From Lentisphaeria bacterium (GTDB taxonomy: Bacteria; Verrucomicrobiota; Lentisphaeria; Victivallales; Victivallaceae), in NCBI GenBank assembly GCA_017454215.1, contig JAFTDL010000050.1:1-34103 (forward strand): DNA of 34,103 nucleotides. Reading direction: 5' to 3'. Positions within the stretch are counted from its first letter, which is position 1. Each line of letters opens with the position of its first letter. The position numbers and the translations under genes were made by a program. Under the pieces are notes generated by a model. The model searched no databases and was not told where the DNA came from. It saw only the letters and a program-made list of their open reading frames with translations. This document shows, piece after piece, positions 23,738-32,994 of the stretch.

Positions 23738-24499
23738 ATGGCTCGCAGAGTGATTGTCGCCGGTAACTGGAAAATGAACAAGACCGCTTCCGAAGGACGG
23801 GACCTGGTCGAAAAACTCAAGAAGGAGATCGCCGGACTCGAGGATGCCGAGATCGTCGTCTGTCCTCCGTTCACCACCATCGGCGCCGTAGTCGAAGCCG
23901 CCGCGGGCAGTCCCGTCGGCGTCGGCGCGCAGAACATCCACTGGGCAGCCAGCGGCGCGTTCACGGGCGAGATCTCCGCGGACATGCTCAAGAGTTCCGG
24001 CATCAGATATGTCATCATCGGTCACAGCGAGCGCCGTCAGTATTTCGGCGAGACCAACGCCACGGTCAACAGCCGCCTCAAAGCCGCTCTGGCGGCGGGG
24101 CTGATCCCCATCGTCTGCGTCGGAGAGTCTCTGGCCGAGCGTGAATCCGGCCGGACCGAAGCGGTCCTCTCCTCTCAGGTGAGAGAGGGCTTTGCCGGGA
24201 TCGACGCCAAGGACGCCTCCGGCATCGTCGTCGCCTACGAGCCCGTCTGGGCCATCGGCACCGGCAAGACCGCCACGCCCGAAACGGCGCAGGCGGCCCA
24301 CGCGTTCATCAGAAGCGAACTGCGCGCCCTCTTCGGGAACGCCGCCGATGAAATGCGTATCCAGTACGGCGGCAGCATGAAGCCGGCCAACGCCCGCGAG
24401 CTGGTCGCCCAGCCCGATATCGACGGCGGTCTCATCGGCGGCGCCGCTCTCGACGCTTCGACCTTCGCCTCTCTGATCCGCGAGGCACTGGGACGCTGA
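23738..24499 (+). CDS. tpiA: Triosephosphate isomerase
   Basis: Glycolytic enzyme interconverting dihydroxyacetone phosphate and glyceraldehyde 3-phosphate. The 253-aa protein has normal length with all active-site residues: N10 and K12 in GNWKMN, H96 in IIGHSERR, E168 in AYEPVWAIGTG, and the phosphate loop IQYGGSMKPAN followed by GGLIGGAALD. The ATG has a GGGGGA ribosome binding site. secG follows 35 bp downstream, a common pairing (tpiA-secG) in many bacteria. The upstream leader holds two inverted repeats described separately. Confidence 0.98.
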   Translation: MARRVIVAGNWKMNKTASEGRDLVEKLKKEIAGLEDAEIVVCPPFTTIGAVVEAAAGSPVGVGAQNIHWAASGAFTGEISADMLKSSGIRYVIIGHSERRQYFGETNATVNSRLKAALAAGLIPIVCVGESLAERESGRTEAVLSSQVREGFAGIDAKDASGIVVAYEPVWAIGTGKTATPETAQAAHAFIRSELRALFGNAADEMRIQYGGSMKPANARELVAQPDIDGGLIGGAALDASTFASLIREALGR

Positions 24500-24534
24500 A
24501 GTCGCGTCCGCCCCAAAAATTACAGGAGTGAAAA

Positions 24535-24909
24535 ATGTCGGTATTGATCGTTTTTCTTTACGCGCTGGTGGTCGTCGTATCACTGCTTCTGATCGGACTG
24601 ATCCTCATTCAGCCTTCCAAGTCCGGAGGCATGGGCGCGGCCTTCGGCGGCATCGGCGAATCCATGTTCGGCGGCAAAGCCGGCAGCCACCTGACCAAGG
24701 CCACGGTCTGGCTCACCGCCGTATTCATGGTGCTTTCTCTGGCGCTGGCGGTGCTCATCGGTCACGGTTACCGCATGGAGACTTCCGGCTCCGGCGTCTC
24801 CCGCGAGCTTGATTCCGTCAAGGATCCGTCCGCGGCGGTGCAGAAAAAAGCGCCCGTGTCCGCGCAGAAAAAGGCGCCCGCGGCTCCTGCGGCAAAAGCC
24901 AAGAAATAA
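24535..24909 (+). CDS. secG: Preprotein translocase subunit SecG
   Basis: Small inner-membrane subunit of the SecYEG channel. The 124-aa protein has two transmembrane helices (about 3-22 and 55-75) flanking the conserved loop LILIQPSKSGGMGAAFGG and FGGKAGSHLTKAT. The C-terminal tail (about 95-124) is rich in lysine, alanine and proline and looks disordered, as in other long SecG proteins. GGAG precedes the ATG. The next gene starts 12 bp downstream with its own GGAG, so secG is likely in one transcript with the pilus genes. Confidence 0.95.
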   Translation: MSVLIVFLYALVVVVSLLLIGLILIQPSKSGGMGAAFGGIGESMFGGKAGSHLTKATVWLTAVFMVLSLALAVLIGHGYRMETSGSGVSRELDSVKDPSAAVQKKAPVSAQKKAPAAPAAKAKK

Positions 24910-24921
24910 CGGAGTGTTTCG

Positions 24922-25680
24922 ATGGGTCCGATCACAAGAACAGCCGCCTTTGCCCTTGCGGTGCTGTGTCCGCTGCTTGCGGGCGCCGCATCCGCGGGCA
25001 TCCAGTTCGGCGCGATCAGGATCCGTACGACTTTCGAACAGACGCCCGTCATCACCCGTTCGGGCGGATCGGCCGGAGGATACGCCTCCGGCAACGTGAG
25101 TTTCGTCAACAAACGCTGGCTCGCCGTCAGCGTGTCGTTCCTTCCCGGAGTCGCTTCAAAAGGCGGTTCATCCCCGAAAAACGCCGACAATGCCAAGACG
25201 ATACAGGCCGTCCCCGGACGCTGGCTCGACGACGTCACCATGCGCGTGTGCGTCGCTTTTCCCATGGAACACCAGCGCCGGACGGGCGGAGCTTACGGGC
25301 TTTTCGAGGGCAGGACCGTTTTCTGGTCGGTGCGTCTGGACGGCAAACGCCACCTCGCCCAGATGTTCATTCCGCCCCAGCTGCTGGACCGTTATGCCGC
25401 GCCCTCCGGCGGAGCGGGGGGCCGGGATCTGGCTCTTCCCCTGACCGATTACCGGGTGATGGTCGAATTCACCGACAGCGAGGGGAATCTTCTGGGGCGC
25501 AGTTTTTCGGCTTCGGGAAAGACGCCTCTTACAGCCTCCTTCTTCAACAGTATAAAAAGTGCGCCGGGAGCGGTCGTCGTCACCGGCGGACTTCTGCCCA
25601 GAAACAGGACTCCGTGGGCGACTCACGTGCCGTCGACTTTCGATTATATCAGGGATGACCGCACGGAAGACCGGAAATAA
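24922..25680 (+). CDS. Exported protein at the Amuc_1102 position of the pilus cluster
   Basis: A 252-aa protein with an N-terminal Sec signal (residues 1-25, cleavage after ASA). The mature part is beta-rich with conserved-looking segments SVSFLPGVA, WLDDVTMRVCVAFP and FWSVRLDGKRHLAQMFIPPQLLDRY. I assign it by gene order and size: it precedes the pilM homologue as Amuc_1102 does in Akkermansia, where that protein is pilus-associated. Sequence identity was not tested. It is probably periplasmic, possibly on the inner or outer membrane surface. GGAG precedes the ATG, and the PilM-PilN fusion starts 35 bp later. Confidence 0.72.
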   Translation: MGPITRTAAFALAVLCPLLAGAASAGIQFGAIRIRTTFEQTPVITRSGGSAGGYASGNVSFVNKRWLAVSVSFLPGVASKGGSSPKNADNAKTIQAVPGRWLDDVTMRVCVAFPMEHQRRTGGAYGLFEGRTVFWSVRLDGKRHLAQMFIPPQLLDRYAAPSGGAGGRDLALPLTDYRVMVEFTDSEGNLLGRSFSASGKTPLTASFFNSIKSAPGAVVVTGGLLPRNRTPWATHVPSTFDYIRDDRTEDRK

Positions 25681-25715
25681 GGATAGAAGACTTTTTAGCG
25701 CAGGAAGTTTTAGCA

Positions 25716-27503
25716 ATGGCAAAGGACAACCGATTGCTGGCGGTCGACGTCGGCGGTGACAGTTTGAAGATGGCCGAGTTCAGTTTTTCCGCTGACGGCG
25801 CCATAACTCTTGACAAGTTCGCGTTCCGCAAGATCGACGTTCCGCAGGAGGCGGGAGAATCTCCGGACTTTGCCGGTCTCTACCACGAGATGCTGGCGGC
25901 CCACGGCTTCACGGCGCGTCAGGTGCGCCTGTCGCTGCCGGCCCAGTCTTCGTTCCTGAAGCTGAGCAAACTGCCGCCGACGCTGGGTTCCCAGAAGGCC
26001 ATCGGCAGGATCGTCGAGTTCGAAGCCCGTCAGAGCGTGCCGTACTCCATGGACGAGGTGGAGTGGGGCTACCAGCTCATGCGCCACGCATGGGAGGAAA
26101 AGCACGTCGAGACTCAGGAGGACGGCAGTTCTCTTGAGGTCAACGAATCCCACGAGGAGTTCGAGGCTCTTTTCATCGCGGTGAAGACCGAAAACATCAC
26201 CGAATACACCGATGTCATCGGCGACTCCGGCAAGGAAGTTCTGTCGGTGAACATCGCCCCCGTTCCGCTTTTCAACGCGGCCAAGGCCACGCAGATCAAG
26301 GACGATGAATGCGTGCTTCTGCTCAATATCGGGCATCGCAGTTCCAGTCTCATCATCAGCGATCACAGCCGGGTGTTCATCCGCAGCATCCCCATCGCCG
26401 GATACGCCATCACGCTCCAGATCGCCAAGGAGTTCGGCATCAAGCCCGAGGAGGCGGAGGCGCTCAAGAAACGTCACGGTTTCGTCGCCCTCGGCGGCGC
26501 GTACGAGGAGCCCGAATCGGAACTGGCCGCGACCATCTCGAAGATCGCCCGCAACGTCATGACCCGTCTGCACGGAGAAGTCAGCCGTTCCATCAACGTC
26601 TGGCGCAGTCAGCACGGCGGCAACCAGCCCACCCGCGTGCTGCTGGCCGGCGGCGGATCCACCATGATGTACATGCCCGATTTCTTCCACGAAAAACTCC
26701 GCGTTCCGGTGGATTACCTCAATACCTTCTCGGCCATCACCATCGGTCCCGAGGTGGACCGTACCGAACTTCAGGCGGTGGCGCCCATGTTCCAGGAACT
26801 GATCGGCATGAGTATCCGGCATGTGGTCAACTGTTCGCTCGAGATCACGCTGCTGCCGCGTTCGATCCGCAAGCAGCGGGAACTCAACCGCCGCAAACCC
26901 TACTTCTATGCGTCGGCGGCGGTCCTGGTCGTCTGTCTTTCGATATTCGCATCCGGCGTGAGCATGATGCTTTCGTTCAACCGTCAGCGCGTCGATCGGG
27001 TGAAACAGGCCGTCGGCCAGACGGATGCCAAGCGGCAGGAGATCTCGCAGCTCACCGGCAATCTGGGCGGCGCAAAGGGAGCCTTCGACGAGACCATGCG
27101 TCTTTTCGCCGAGCGCAACATCTGGACCGAGGTCATCGCCGAACTCCAGAGCATGATGCCCGACACGATGTGGCTTCTGACGCTCGAGGGCGTGGGCGAC
27201 CCGCAGGAGTCCAACCGGGAAAATCCCGAGGGCGGTGCCCGGCCGGCAGGAAACGAAGCCAATATGAGCGATCTGCAGCGCTTTATCGCCGCGGCCGACC
27301 TCACCGAGATCAAACGGCTCCACGTCCGGGGATGCACACTGGTCCTCAAGGACCGCACGCTTCAGGAAGAAGAGCTGAGATCGAAGATCGCCAAGTCGAA
27401 ATATTTCGCTTCGGCGGAGATTTCCTCTCTATGGCAGCCGAGTGAAGTGAATCTGACCGGATTCGATATGTTTCTCGTTCTGAAAACACCGATCAAAAAA
27501 TAA
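25716..27503 (+). CDS. PilM-PilN fusion protein of a type IV pilus-like inner-membrane complex
   Basis: A 595-aa protein. Residues 1-375 are an actin-like PilM/FtsA fold: phosphate-1 motif LLAVDVGGDSLKMAEF (7-22), LPAQSSFLKLSKLPP, a second nucleotide loop LLLNIGHRSSSLII (201-214) and the adenosine motif RVLLAGGGSTM (307-317). Directly after comes ITLLPRSIRKQRE (377-389), which resembles the INLLP segment at the PilN N terminus that docks into PilM. Then follow one transmembrane helix (396-418) and a periplasmic coiled-coil and alpha/beta part (419-595) like PilN. In most bacteria these are two proteins. It lies at the Amuc_1101 position. The gene 3' of it starts 15 bp later. Confidence 0.85.
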   Translation: MAKDNRLLAVDVGGDSLKMAEFSFSADGAITLDKFAFRKIDVPQEAGESPDFAGLYHEMLAAHGFTARQVRLSLPAQSSFLKLSKLPPTLGSQKAIGRIVEFEARQSVPYSMDEVEWGYQLMRHAWEEKHVETQEDGSSLEVNESHEEFEALFIAVKTENITEYTDVIGDSGKEVLSVNIAPVPLFNAAKATQIKDDECVLLLNIGHRSSSLIISDHSRVFIRSIPIAGYAITLQIAKEFGIKPEEAEALKKRHGFVALGGAYEEPESELAATISKIARNVMTRLHGEVSRSINVWRSQHGGNQPTRVLLAGGGSTMMYMPDFFHEKLRVPVDYLNTFSAITIGPEVDRTELQAVAPMFQELIGMSIRHVVNCSLEITLLPRSIRKQRELNRRKPYFYASAAVLVVCLSIFASGVSMMLSFNRQRVDRVKQAVGQTDAKRQEISQLTGNLGGAKGAFDETMRLFAERNIWTEVIAELQSMMPDTMWLLTLEGVGDPQESNRENPEGGARPAGNEANMSDLQRFIAAADLTEIKRLHVRGCTLVLKDRTLQEEELRSKIAKSKYFASAEISSLWQPSEVNLTGFDMFLVLKTPIKK

Positions 27504-27518
27504 CGGAGTCCTGAAGCC

Positions 27519-28895
27519 GTGAATCGATTTGTCAAACAGAATATGTTGCTCATCATAGTGATGGGTGTTTCGACGGTGATCATTCTTTCTCTGATCGTCT
27601 ACTCCGTGATCGTGTACTTTCAGATGAGTCAGTGCATTTCCGAAACGGAAGATCTGCGCAAGAAGATTTCGACCCTGATCAACGCCTCCCCCGCACCGGT
27701 CGAAGGCAACAAGCCCCTCATCGATCAGGATATCCAGCTTTATACGAATCTGAACAAGACGATCAGTTCTCCCATCGGCCGCCCCTATCAGAAAGCCGCC
27801 GACCGCTTCGTCGAGGTGCTCATGGGCGTAAAGAAAGGCGAGAGCGTCGAGGAAGCCCGCAAAAAATTCGTCGAGGAATACAACAACTCCGTGGGGAAAT
27901 TCGACAACCGGCAGGCAGAGCAGGCTATCGAGCTGAGGAAGCTGGAGCGCAAATACGCTCGGACACTCGACCCCGCCCTCCGGGCTTTCAAGAAGATCGT
28001 CGAGCCCCTGACTCTGGAGCCGGATCTGGACAGCGACACGATCGAGTTCGCCTTTTTCACCATCGGCATTCCCCGGAAAATGCAGGGAGAACGCGAACCG
28101 GGCAAACAATTCATGGTCTACTGCCGCAAGTATCAGGACAAAATCCGCCAGATGCTGGGGCCCAAAATGCGTCCCGAGGCAGATGCGCTGGGTTTCTCGT
28201 TTCTCGGCGATGCCTCCGCCTCGACCTCCGTCTCGACACCTTCCCCCGAGGGAGGCGAGAATCAGACTGCCGTGGCCGGCCCCTTCCGCAGGGATGATAT
28301 TCCCCGCATCGCCCGGCTTTGGGACATCGTCGGCGACATCTGCCGCCGGATCAACTCCGTCGACGGCCTGAAATCGCTGAATTTCTTCCGTATCCGCGGC
28401 ATTGCCAACGGGGCGTATGAGAACGTGTTCTCATCTCAGGGCAATTACATCACGTCGCATTATTCCTTCGAGGTCATCGCGCCCCTCAAGGACATCCGGG
28501 CTCTTGCGGAGGCGTTCGCCTACGATCCCGCCGTCGGGCGTTTCTACATCGTCCGGAGCGTCTTCATTTACGCGCCAGAGACGGAGATCGCCGCCGCCAG
28601 ACAGCTCCTGACGCCCGCCGTCACCACCGAGGCGGAGAGCGACAAGAAAGATCAGCCGACGCCCGTCCGGCGCAGGGGCCGCAGAGGTGCGGTGGTCGAG
28701 GAGGAACCCCAGAACAACGCCGAAAAGGACAAGCAGAAGGAACTTCAGGCCAAGTGGCGCGAGGAGTTCGAAAAACGGGAAAAGAGTCTGCCGTTCTACC
28801 AGCGCAGCGGTTACGGCGACGTCAAACTGGGCGGCGTCACTGACTTCCGTGCCGTGTTCGATGTGGAATATGTCGAGCGCACCGGACTGTACTAA
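27519..28895 (+). CDS. Single-pass membrane protein at the Amuc_1100 position (PilO/GspM-like alignment protein)
   Basis: A 458-aa protein with a short cytoplasmic N terminus, one transmembrane helix (about 9-33) and a large periplasmic domain. A helical, coiled-coil-prone region (about 40-150) is followed by mixed alpha/beta parts, a low-complexity Ser/Pro linker near 228-248 and a charged segment near 370-410. Amuc_1100, the TLR2-active Akkermansia protein, has the same placement in its cluster and a fold related to PilO/GspM; I infer homology from order and architecture. The start is GTG with GGAG upstream. The gene ends 22 bp before the next one. Confidence 0.75.
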   Translation: MNRFVKQNMLLIIVMGVSTVIILSLIVYSVIVYFQMSQCISETEDLRKKISTLINASPAPVEGNKPLIDQDIQLYTNLNKTISSPIGRPYQKAADRFVEVLMGVKKGESVEEARKKFVEEYNNSVGKFDNRQAEQAIELRKLERKYARTLDPALRAFKKIVEPLTLEPDLDSDTIEFAFFTIGIPRKMQGEREPGKQFMVYCRKYQDKIRQMLGPKMRPEADALGFSFLGDASASTSVSTPSPEGGENQTAVAGPFRRDDIPRIARLWDIVGDICRRINSVDGLKSLNFFRIRGIANGAYENVFSSQGNYITSHYSFEVIAPLKDIRALAEAFAYDPAVGRFYIVRSVFIYAPETEIAAARQLLTPAVTTEAESDKKDQPTPVRRRGRRGAVVEEEPQNNAEKDKQKELQAKWREEFEKREKSLPFYQRSGYGDVKLGGVTDFRAVFDVEYVERTGLY

Positions 28896-28917
28896 GTACT
28901 CCATGGAGGAATGAATC

Positions 28918-30321
28918 GTGGATTTTTTAAGTAAACATTACGAAAAACTGATCCTGCTGGGGATGCTGCTGTTCTTCATTTTCGCCATGGTCGACGTGCT
29001 GAGCATCGCCCGCCAGACGGGCGAGGTCAAGGAGAGCGACCTGAACATTCCCCGCCGCGATCCGGACTACAAACCGCAGAATGCCAAAGACGCCTCCTTC
29101 CAGCCCGAGAATCTCTGGAACAAAGGCAAGCTCGTCTGGGCCGCCGGAACCAGCCGCGATCAGGCCAAGGGCGCGGCGTTCTACAGCGATTTCACCGAGT
29201 TTCCCGGACTGGCCGTCTGCATGGTCGGCAAGAACGACAAGGGCCAGGAAGAGGGCTGCGGTGCTTTTGTCCCCCGGTTCTATTTCGCCGGCAAACCCTG
29301 TCCCAACTGCGGGCGTATCCTTAAGGTCCCGCCCGACAGGCCAAAAATGCGCCGCAACGTCATCACCGCCGATGACTCCGACGGCGACGGTATGCCCAAT
29401 GATTATGAAAAGAAGTACAATCTGGACGTCAACAACCCCTACGACGCGCTGTATGATGCCGACGGCGACGGTTTTTCGAATATCTACGAAATGGAGCATA
29501 ACACCGACCCCACCAACGCCCGAAATCATCCGCCGCTTTGGTATCGTCTGCGTTTCATCGCCGTGCGGCGCGTCGTACTGCCTGTAAGTTTCAGGGCTCT
29601 CAACACCAACAAGCAGACGGATCCCCAGCGCTGGGATATCCAGCTGAACCTCAAGCAGAAGAATTCCCGCACCGGCAAGGAGACCGAACGCACGCAGATG
29701 TCGCGTCTCAACAGCACGATCCAGATAGAGGGCCGGCGCTACCGCATCAAGAAGGTCGAGCGCATCCTCAGCGATTCCTCCGGCGGCGGCCGCAAGAAGG
29801 AGGCCCTCGTTGCCGGCGGCACGCAGAAAGAGAGCGAAGACAAGGCGCAGGATCTGTCGAAGATCTATCTTGAGGAGGACCTCAATCCCAGCCAGAGAAA
29901 CAAGGGGCTCACCCCCGACAAACTTGAAATGCAGATCGGCAAGCCCGCCTATTCGTCCGACCGGCGTCCCATCTTCGAGGATGTGGGGCAGCCCGAGGGC
30001 AAGCGCGCCGAGCATATCGTTCGCGTCGGCGAGCGTTTCCGCCTCGGCAATTACCAGACCGGGACCACCGACTATATTCTCGATTCTTTCGATGAAAAGA
30101 AGATGATCGCCGTCCTGCGGCTGGCCCGTGCGAGCGGCAAGCAGGATCCCATGAAGGATGAACTGGGCAAGGCCATGATCGTCACCCGCGAGGGCGAGAT
30201 ACCCGAAGACAGCCGGGTCATCGCGCCCATTGCCGGGACCACCGACCCCAAGGAGGAGGTCAGCGAGGAACGCGAGAATGTCCGGCGCAGCGGACAGCCC
30301 GGCAGACGCGGCAGAAGATGA
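28918..30321 (+). CDS. Membrane protein with zinc-ribbon-like cysteines and thrombospondin type 3-like Ca-binding repeats, Amuc_1099 position
   Basis: A 467-aa protein: one N-terminal transmembrane helix (about 10-28), then a periplasmic part. Four cysteines (C101, C114, C128, C131; CPNCG at the last pair) could bind zinc or form disulphides. Two acidic repeats, DSDGDGMPNDYE (153-164) and DADGDGFSNIYE (180-191), match thrombospondin type 3 / DxDxDG calcium loops. The rest (about 205-440) is beta-rich and charged. It lies between the Amuc_1100-like gene and the secretin, as Amuc_1099 does, so it may couple the inner-membrane complex to the secretin like PilP. The GTG start follows GGAGG. Confidence 0.75.
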   Translation: MDFLSKHYEKLILLGMLLFFIFAMVDVLSIARQTGEVKESDLNIPRRDPDYKPQNAKDASFQPENLWNKGKLVWAAGTSRDQAKGAAFYSDFTEFPGLAVCMVGKNDKGQEEGCGAFVPRFYFAGKPCPNCGRILKVPPDRPKMRRNVITADDSDGDGMPNDYEKKYNLDVNNPYDALYDADGDGFSNIYEMEHNTDPTNARNHPPLWYRLRFIAVRRVVLPVSFRALNTNKQTDPQRWDIQLNLKQKNSRTGKETERTQMSRLNSTIQIEGRRYRIKKVERILSDSSGGGRKKEALVAGGTQKESEDKAQDLSKIYLEEDLNPSQRNKGLTPDKLEMQIGKPAYSSDRRPIFEDVGQPEGKRAEHIVRVGERFRLGNYQTGTTDYILDSFDEKKMIAVLRLARASGKQDPMKDELGKAMIVTREGEIPEDSRVIAPIAGTTDPKEEVSEERENVRRSGQPGRRGRR

Positions 30322-30362
30322 GGTGCTGCGGCGAGTATATGACGTTTTTTTTCGCCGACAGT

Positions 30363-30391
30363 TTGATATATGGCAAAAAGGTATGTAAATT
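30363..30391 (+). promoter_or_regulatory. Possible promoter of the tandem secretin genes
   Basis: TTGATA (30363-30368), a 17-bp spacer and TAAATT (30386-30391) lie in the 115-bp gap before the secretin, the only sizeable gap in the pilus block. The surroundings are strikingly AT-rich for this window, and a run of T8 sits just upstream. Confidence 0.5.
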
Positions 30392-30436
30392 AAAGATATG
30401 TACGGTATTTGAAAAACGGGGAAGGTGGTGTTTCCA

Positions 30437-32971
30437 ATGAGGCGGATAAAATTCTTTCCGGGAATGGCCGGGGTTCTGCCGCTGCTGCTTCTGGTGCAGA
30501 CGGCGGGCGCCGCAGACAGTTCCGGCTCCATGCGCAGCCTGAAAGCGGTGCGGCCTTATCGTGAACCGGAGGAGGTCGTCAGGCACAGAGAGCGGATCCT
30601 CAAGGTCTATGCATCTCAGGATGAACGGCTCAAAAAAGCCGACGAACTGCTCAAAAAGCAGAAGTACAAGGAGGCCGTCGAGATCTGCGAGAACGTCATC
30701 GCCGAGTTGGAACTGGAACTTGCCTCAGTCAAGACCTACGCGGGCGAGTCCCGTCTTGAGTCGGTCAGGAAGAAGGTCGCCGACATCCGTTTCCAGTGGG
30801 GCGCCGATCTGCTCCGCAAGGCCCGGCTGGCCGCGGCCGACAAGCGTTACGACGACTGCATCTTCATCGCCGTTCAGGCCGGGGAAGTCAGTCCCGATCA
30901 CCGGACGGAGGCCGGCGAGGTGACCGATTACGCCCGGGGCATGAAGAAGGCCGACAAAAAGCGGGAAGACGTTTCCCTCAAGAAAGCCGCTCCCGGTCAC
31001 GAGGCCCAGCTCAAGGCTTTCAAGCGCCTGATCGCCGAGGCCCGGACCTATCTGCGCAACGGCAAACTCACCACGGCCCGTGAGACGGTCGAGAACGCTT
31101 TCGTCATCGATCCCTACGACACCGAGGCCATCGAGCTTGCCAGCGAGATCTACCGTCAGCTTTTCATCGCCGGCTCCCAGCGCCGCAAGAGCAGTTTTGC
31201 GGCGGTGATCGCCTTCGCCGCCTGGCAGTGGAACGAACCCACGTTCAATCTGGTGGCGGCCCGCAAGATCCCCAGCGGCGAAAAGAGAAGCGTGGGCGCC
31301 GACAGCGAAAAACTCAAGAACATCCGCTTCGCCGGATTCCATTTCGACGACGCCGATCTGCCGGCGGTGCTGACCTACATTCAGGACCGCAGCAAGGAGG
31401 GCGATCCCGAGAAGGACGAGCGTTACAAAGGCGTCTCCGTGGGCCACATGCTCACGCCCGAACTGGCCGACAAGATCAGGGTCACGCTTTCGCTCGACAA
31501 TGTTTCGCTGGCTTCAGTGCTGGAGTGCCTGAGTCTGGTGACCGGTCTCAAATACGAAGTCAGCACCCGCAACAACTACACCAGCATCAACTTCGCGCCT
31601 CTTGCCAATGAGATGATCCGTCACGCGTGGGATACGCCCAGCAACTTCCGTCAGGTGGTCACCGGCAAGGAACCGGCGTCCGTGGCCGAGCGCATCGGCT
31701 CCGAGGGCGGCGAGACGGCCGGTCCCGTGGTCGTGCCCAAGGTCGGCGATGACGCCTCCGGCAGCGATGATAACGACGATGCGGCCAAGGGCCTCGAGGC
31801 CAGACAGGATACCAACATCACCAAAGAGGAGCTTCAGAATTACTTTTCGGAACGCGGCGTGGATTTCCCGCCCGGAAGCTCCATCTATTACAGCTCCCGC
31901 ACCAACAAGGTGGTGGCGACCAATACGCGGGAAAACATCTTCAAACTTGACGAACGCATCGACCAGATCGCCGCGGCGGTGAAGCCTCTGGTGATGATCG
32001 AGCTCAAAGCCATCGAGATCTCCGAGACCGACTATCAGGATCTGGGATTCGACTGGACCATGGACACCATCGGCAAGAACATAGAGGGCAAGGAGGGGGT
32101 GATCAAGGGCAACGGCTGGCTGCTGGGGCCCGGCGTCAACTCCCTGCCCGGCGAGGCACTGAGTCTGCTGCGCGGCGGCACCAGCAAGAGCGACGCCACC
32201 AGCGCCGTCATCAACAACTGGAACATCTTCCCCTCGCTTTTCGGCTCGAACAACCCCTTCGGTTCGGACATCCCGCTCAACATCAGTCTGACGGTCAACG
32301 CCCTGTCCCGCAGCGACCGGACCGAGGTGCTGACCGCGCCCAAAGTGGTCACGCAGGACGGCAAGGCCGGCACGGTCTCCATGACGACCACCTACTATTT
32401 CCCCGAATCGTGGGACGAGATCGAGATCGAAGTCAACTCCAGCACCAATCAGATAAGCTACAGCATCACGCCGCCGCAGCCTGAATTCAGCGACGACGGC
32501 GAGTCCCTCGGCATCAAGTTCACCGTGGTGCCCAAGGTCTACAAAAACCGCAACATCGAACTGAAGATCAATCTGAGCCTCTCGAGTTATGTCGGGCCCG
32601 ACAATTACGAAGTGACCGCGACGATCTCTCAGAATGTGGGAAGCATCCTCGAACCCAAGACCCGGACGACGACCCAGACCTACACCATCTGGCGTCCCAT
32701 CGAGAGCCAGCGTGCGCTCGACACCGTGGTCGAGGTCACCGACGGCGAAACGCTGGTGCTGGGCGGCATGGTCGAGAACCATGCCATCACCCGCGTGGAC
32801 AAGGTGCCTATTCTGGGCGAACTCCCGCTTATCGGGCGTTTCTTCCAGTCTCAGGCAGAGAACCTGGAGCGGTTGAATATGCTGATATTCGTCACGGCCC
32901 GTCTGATCGACGATCACGGCGTGCCGATCAAGCGCAACTTCAACAACGCTCTGCCGGAGTTCAACCGCTAA
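30437..32971 (+). CDS. Secretin (type II/IV pilus outer-membrane channel, PilQ/GspD family), Amuc_1098 position
   Basis: An 844-aa outer-membrane pore. A signal peptide (about 1-25, AGA before ADSS) is followed by a TPR-like helical region (about 50-245), an STN-like segment (about 296-390), an acidic linker (about 425-455), an N-domain (about 460-515) and the secretin core to the C terminus. Core hallmarks are SDRTEVLTAPKVVTQDGKAG, GIKFTVVPKV, VTDGETLVLGGM, KVPILGELPLIGRFF and LNMLIFVTARLI. The ATG at 30437 is chosen for its AAGGTGG site and clean signal peptide over a GTG at 30425. The long helical N terminus is not typical of PilQ and fits the PVC-type secretin. A paralogue follows 23 bp later. 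Confidence 0.92.
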   Translation: MRRIKFFPGMAGVLPLLLLVQTAGAADSSGSMRSLKAVRPYREPEEVVRHRERILKVYASQDERLKKADELLKKQKYKEAVEICENVIAELELELASVKTYAGESRLESVRKKVADIRFQWGADLLRKARLAAADKRYDDCIFIAVQAGEVSPDHRTEAGEVTDYARGMKKADKKREDVSLKKAAPGHEAQLKAFKRLIAEARTYLRNGKLTTARETVENAFVIDPYDTEAIELASEIYRQLFIAGSQRRKSSFAAVIAFAAWQWNEPTFNLVAARKIPSGEKRSVGADSEKLKNIRFAGFHFDDADLPAVLTYIQDRSKEGDPEKDERYKGVSVGHMLTPELADKIRVTLSLDNVSLASVLECLSLVTGLKYEVSTRNNYTSINFAPLANEMIRHAWDTPSNFRQVVTGKEPASVAERIGSEGGETAGPVVVPKVGDDASGSDDNDDAAKGLEARQDTNITKEELQNYFSERGVDFPPGSSIYYSSRTNKVVATNTRENIFKLDERIDQIAAAVKPLVMIELKAIEISETDYQDLGFDWTMDTIGKNIEGKEGVIKGNGWLLGPGVNSLPGEALSLLRGGTSKSDATSAVINNWNIFPSLFGSNNPFGSDIPLNISLTVNALSRSDRTEVLTAPKVVTQDGKAGTVSMTTTYYFPESWDEIEIEVNSSTNQISYSITPPQPEFSDDGESLGIKFTVVPKVYKNRNIELKINLSLSSYVGPDNYEVTATISQNVGSILEPKTRTTTQTYTIWRPIESQRALDTVVEVTDGETLVLGGMVENHAITRVDKVPILGELPLIGRFFQSQAENLERLNMLIFVTARLIDDHGVPIKRNFNNALPEFNR

Positions 32972-32994
32972 GCATGACGATGGAGTCTGTAAAT

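Noticed and set aside
30322-30362. T8 run after the Amuc_1099-like gene as a terminator
   Set aside because: No compact GC stem precedes it; the only pairing, CGGCGA with TCGCCG, encloses the T run in its loop.
25710-30531. Long minus-strand frames opposite the pilus genes
   Set aside because: They mirror the PilM-PilN, Amuc_1100-like and Amuc_1099-like genes and lack starts, spacing or motifs of their own.
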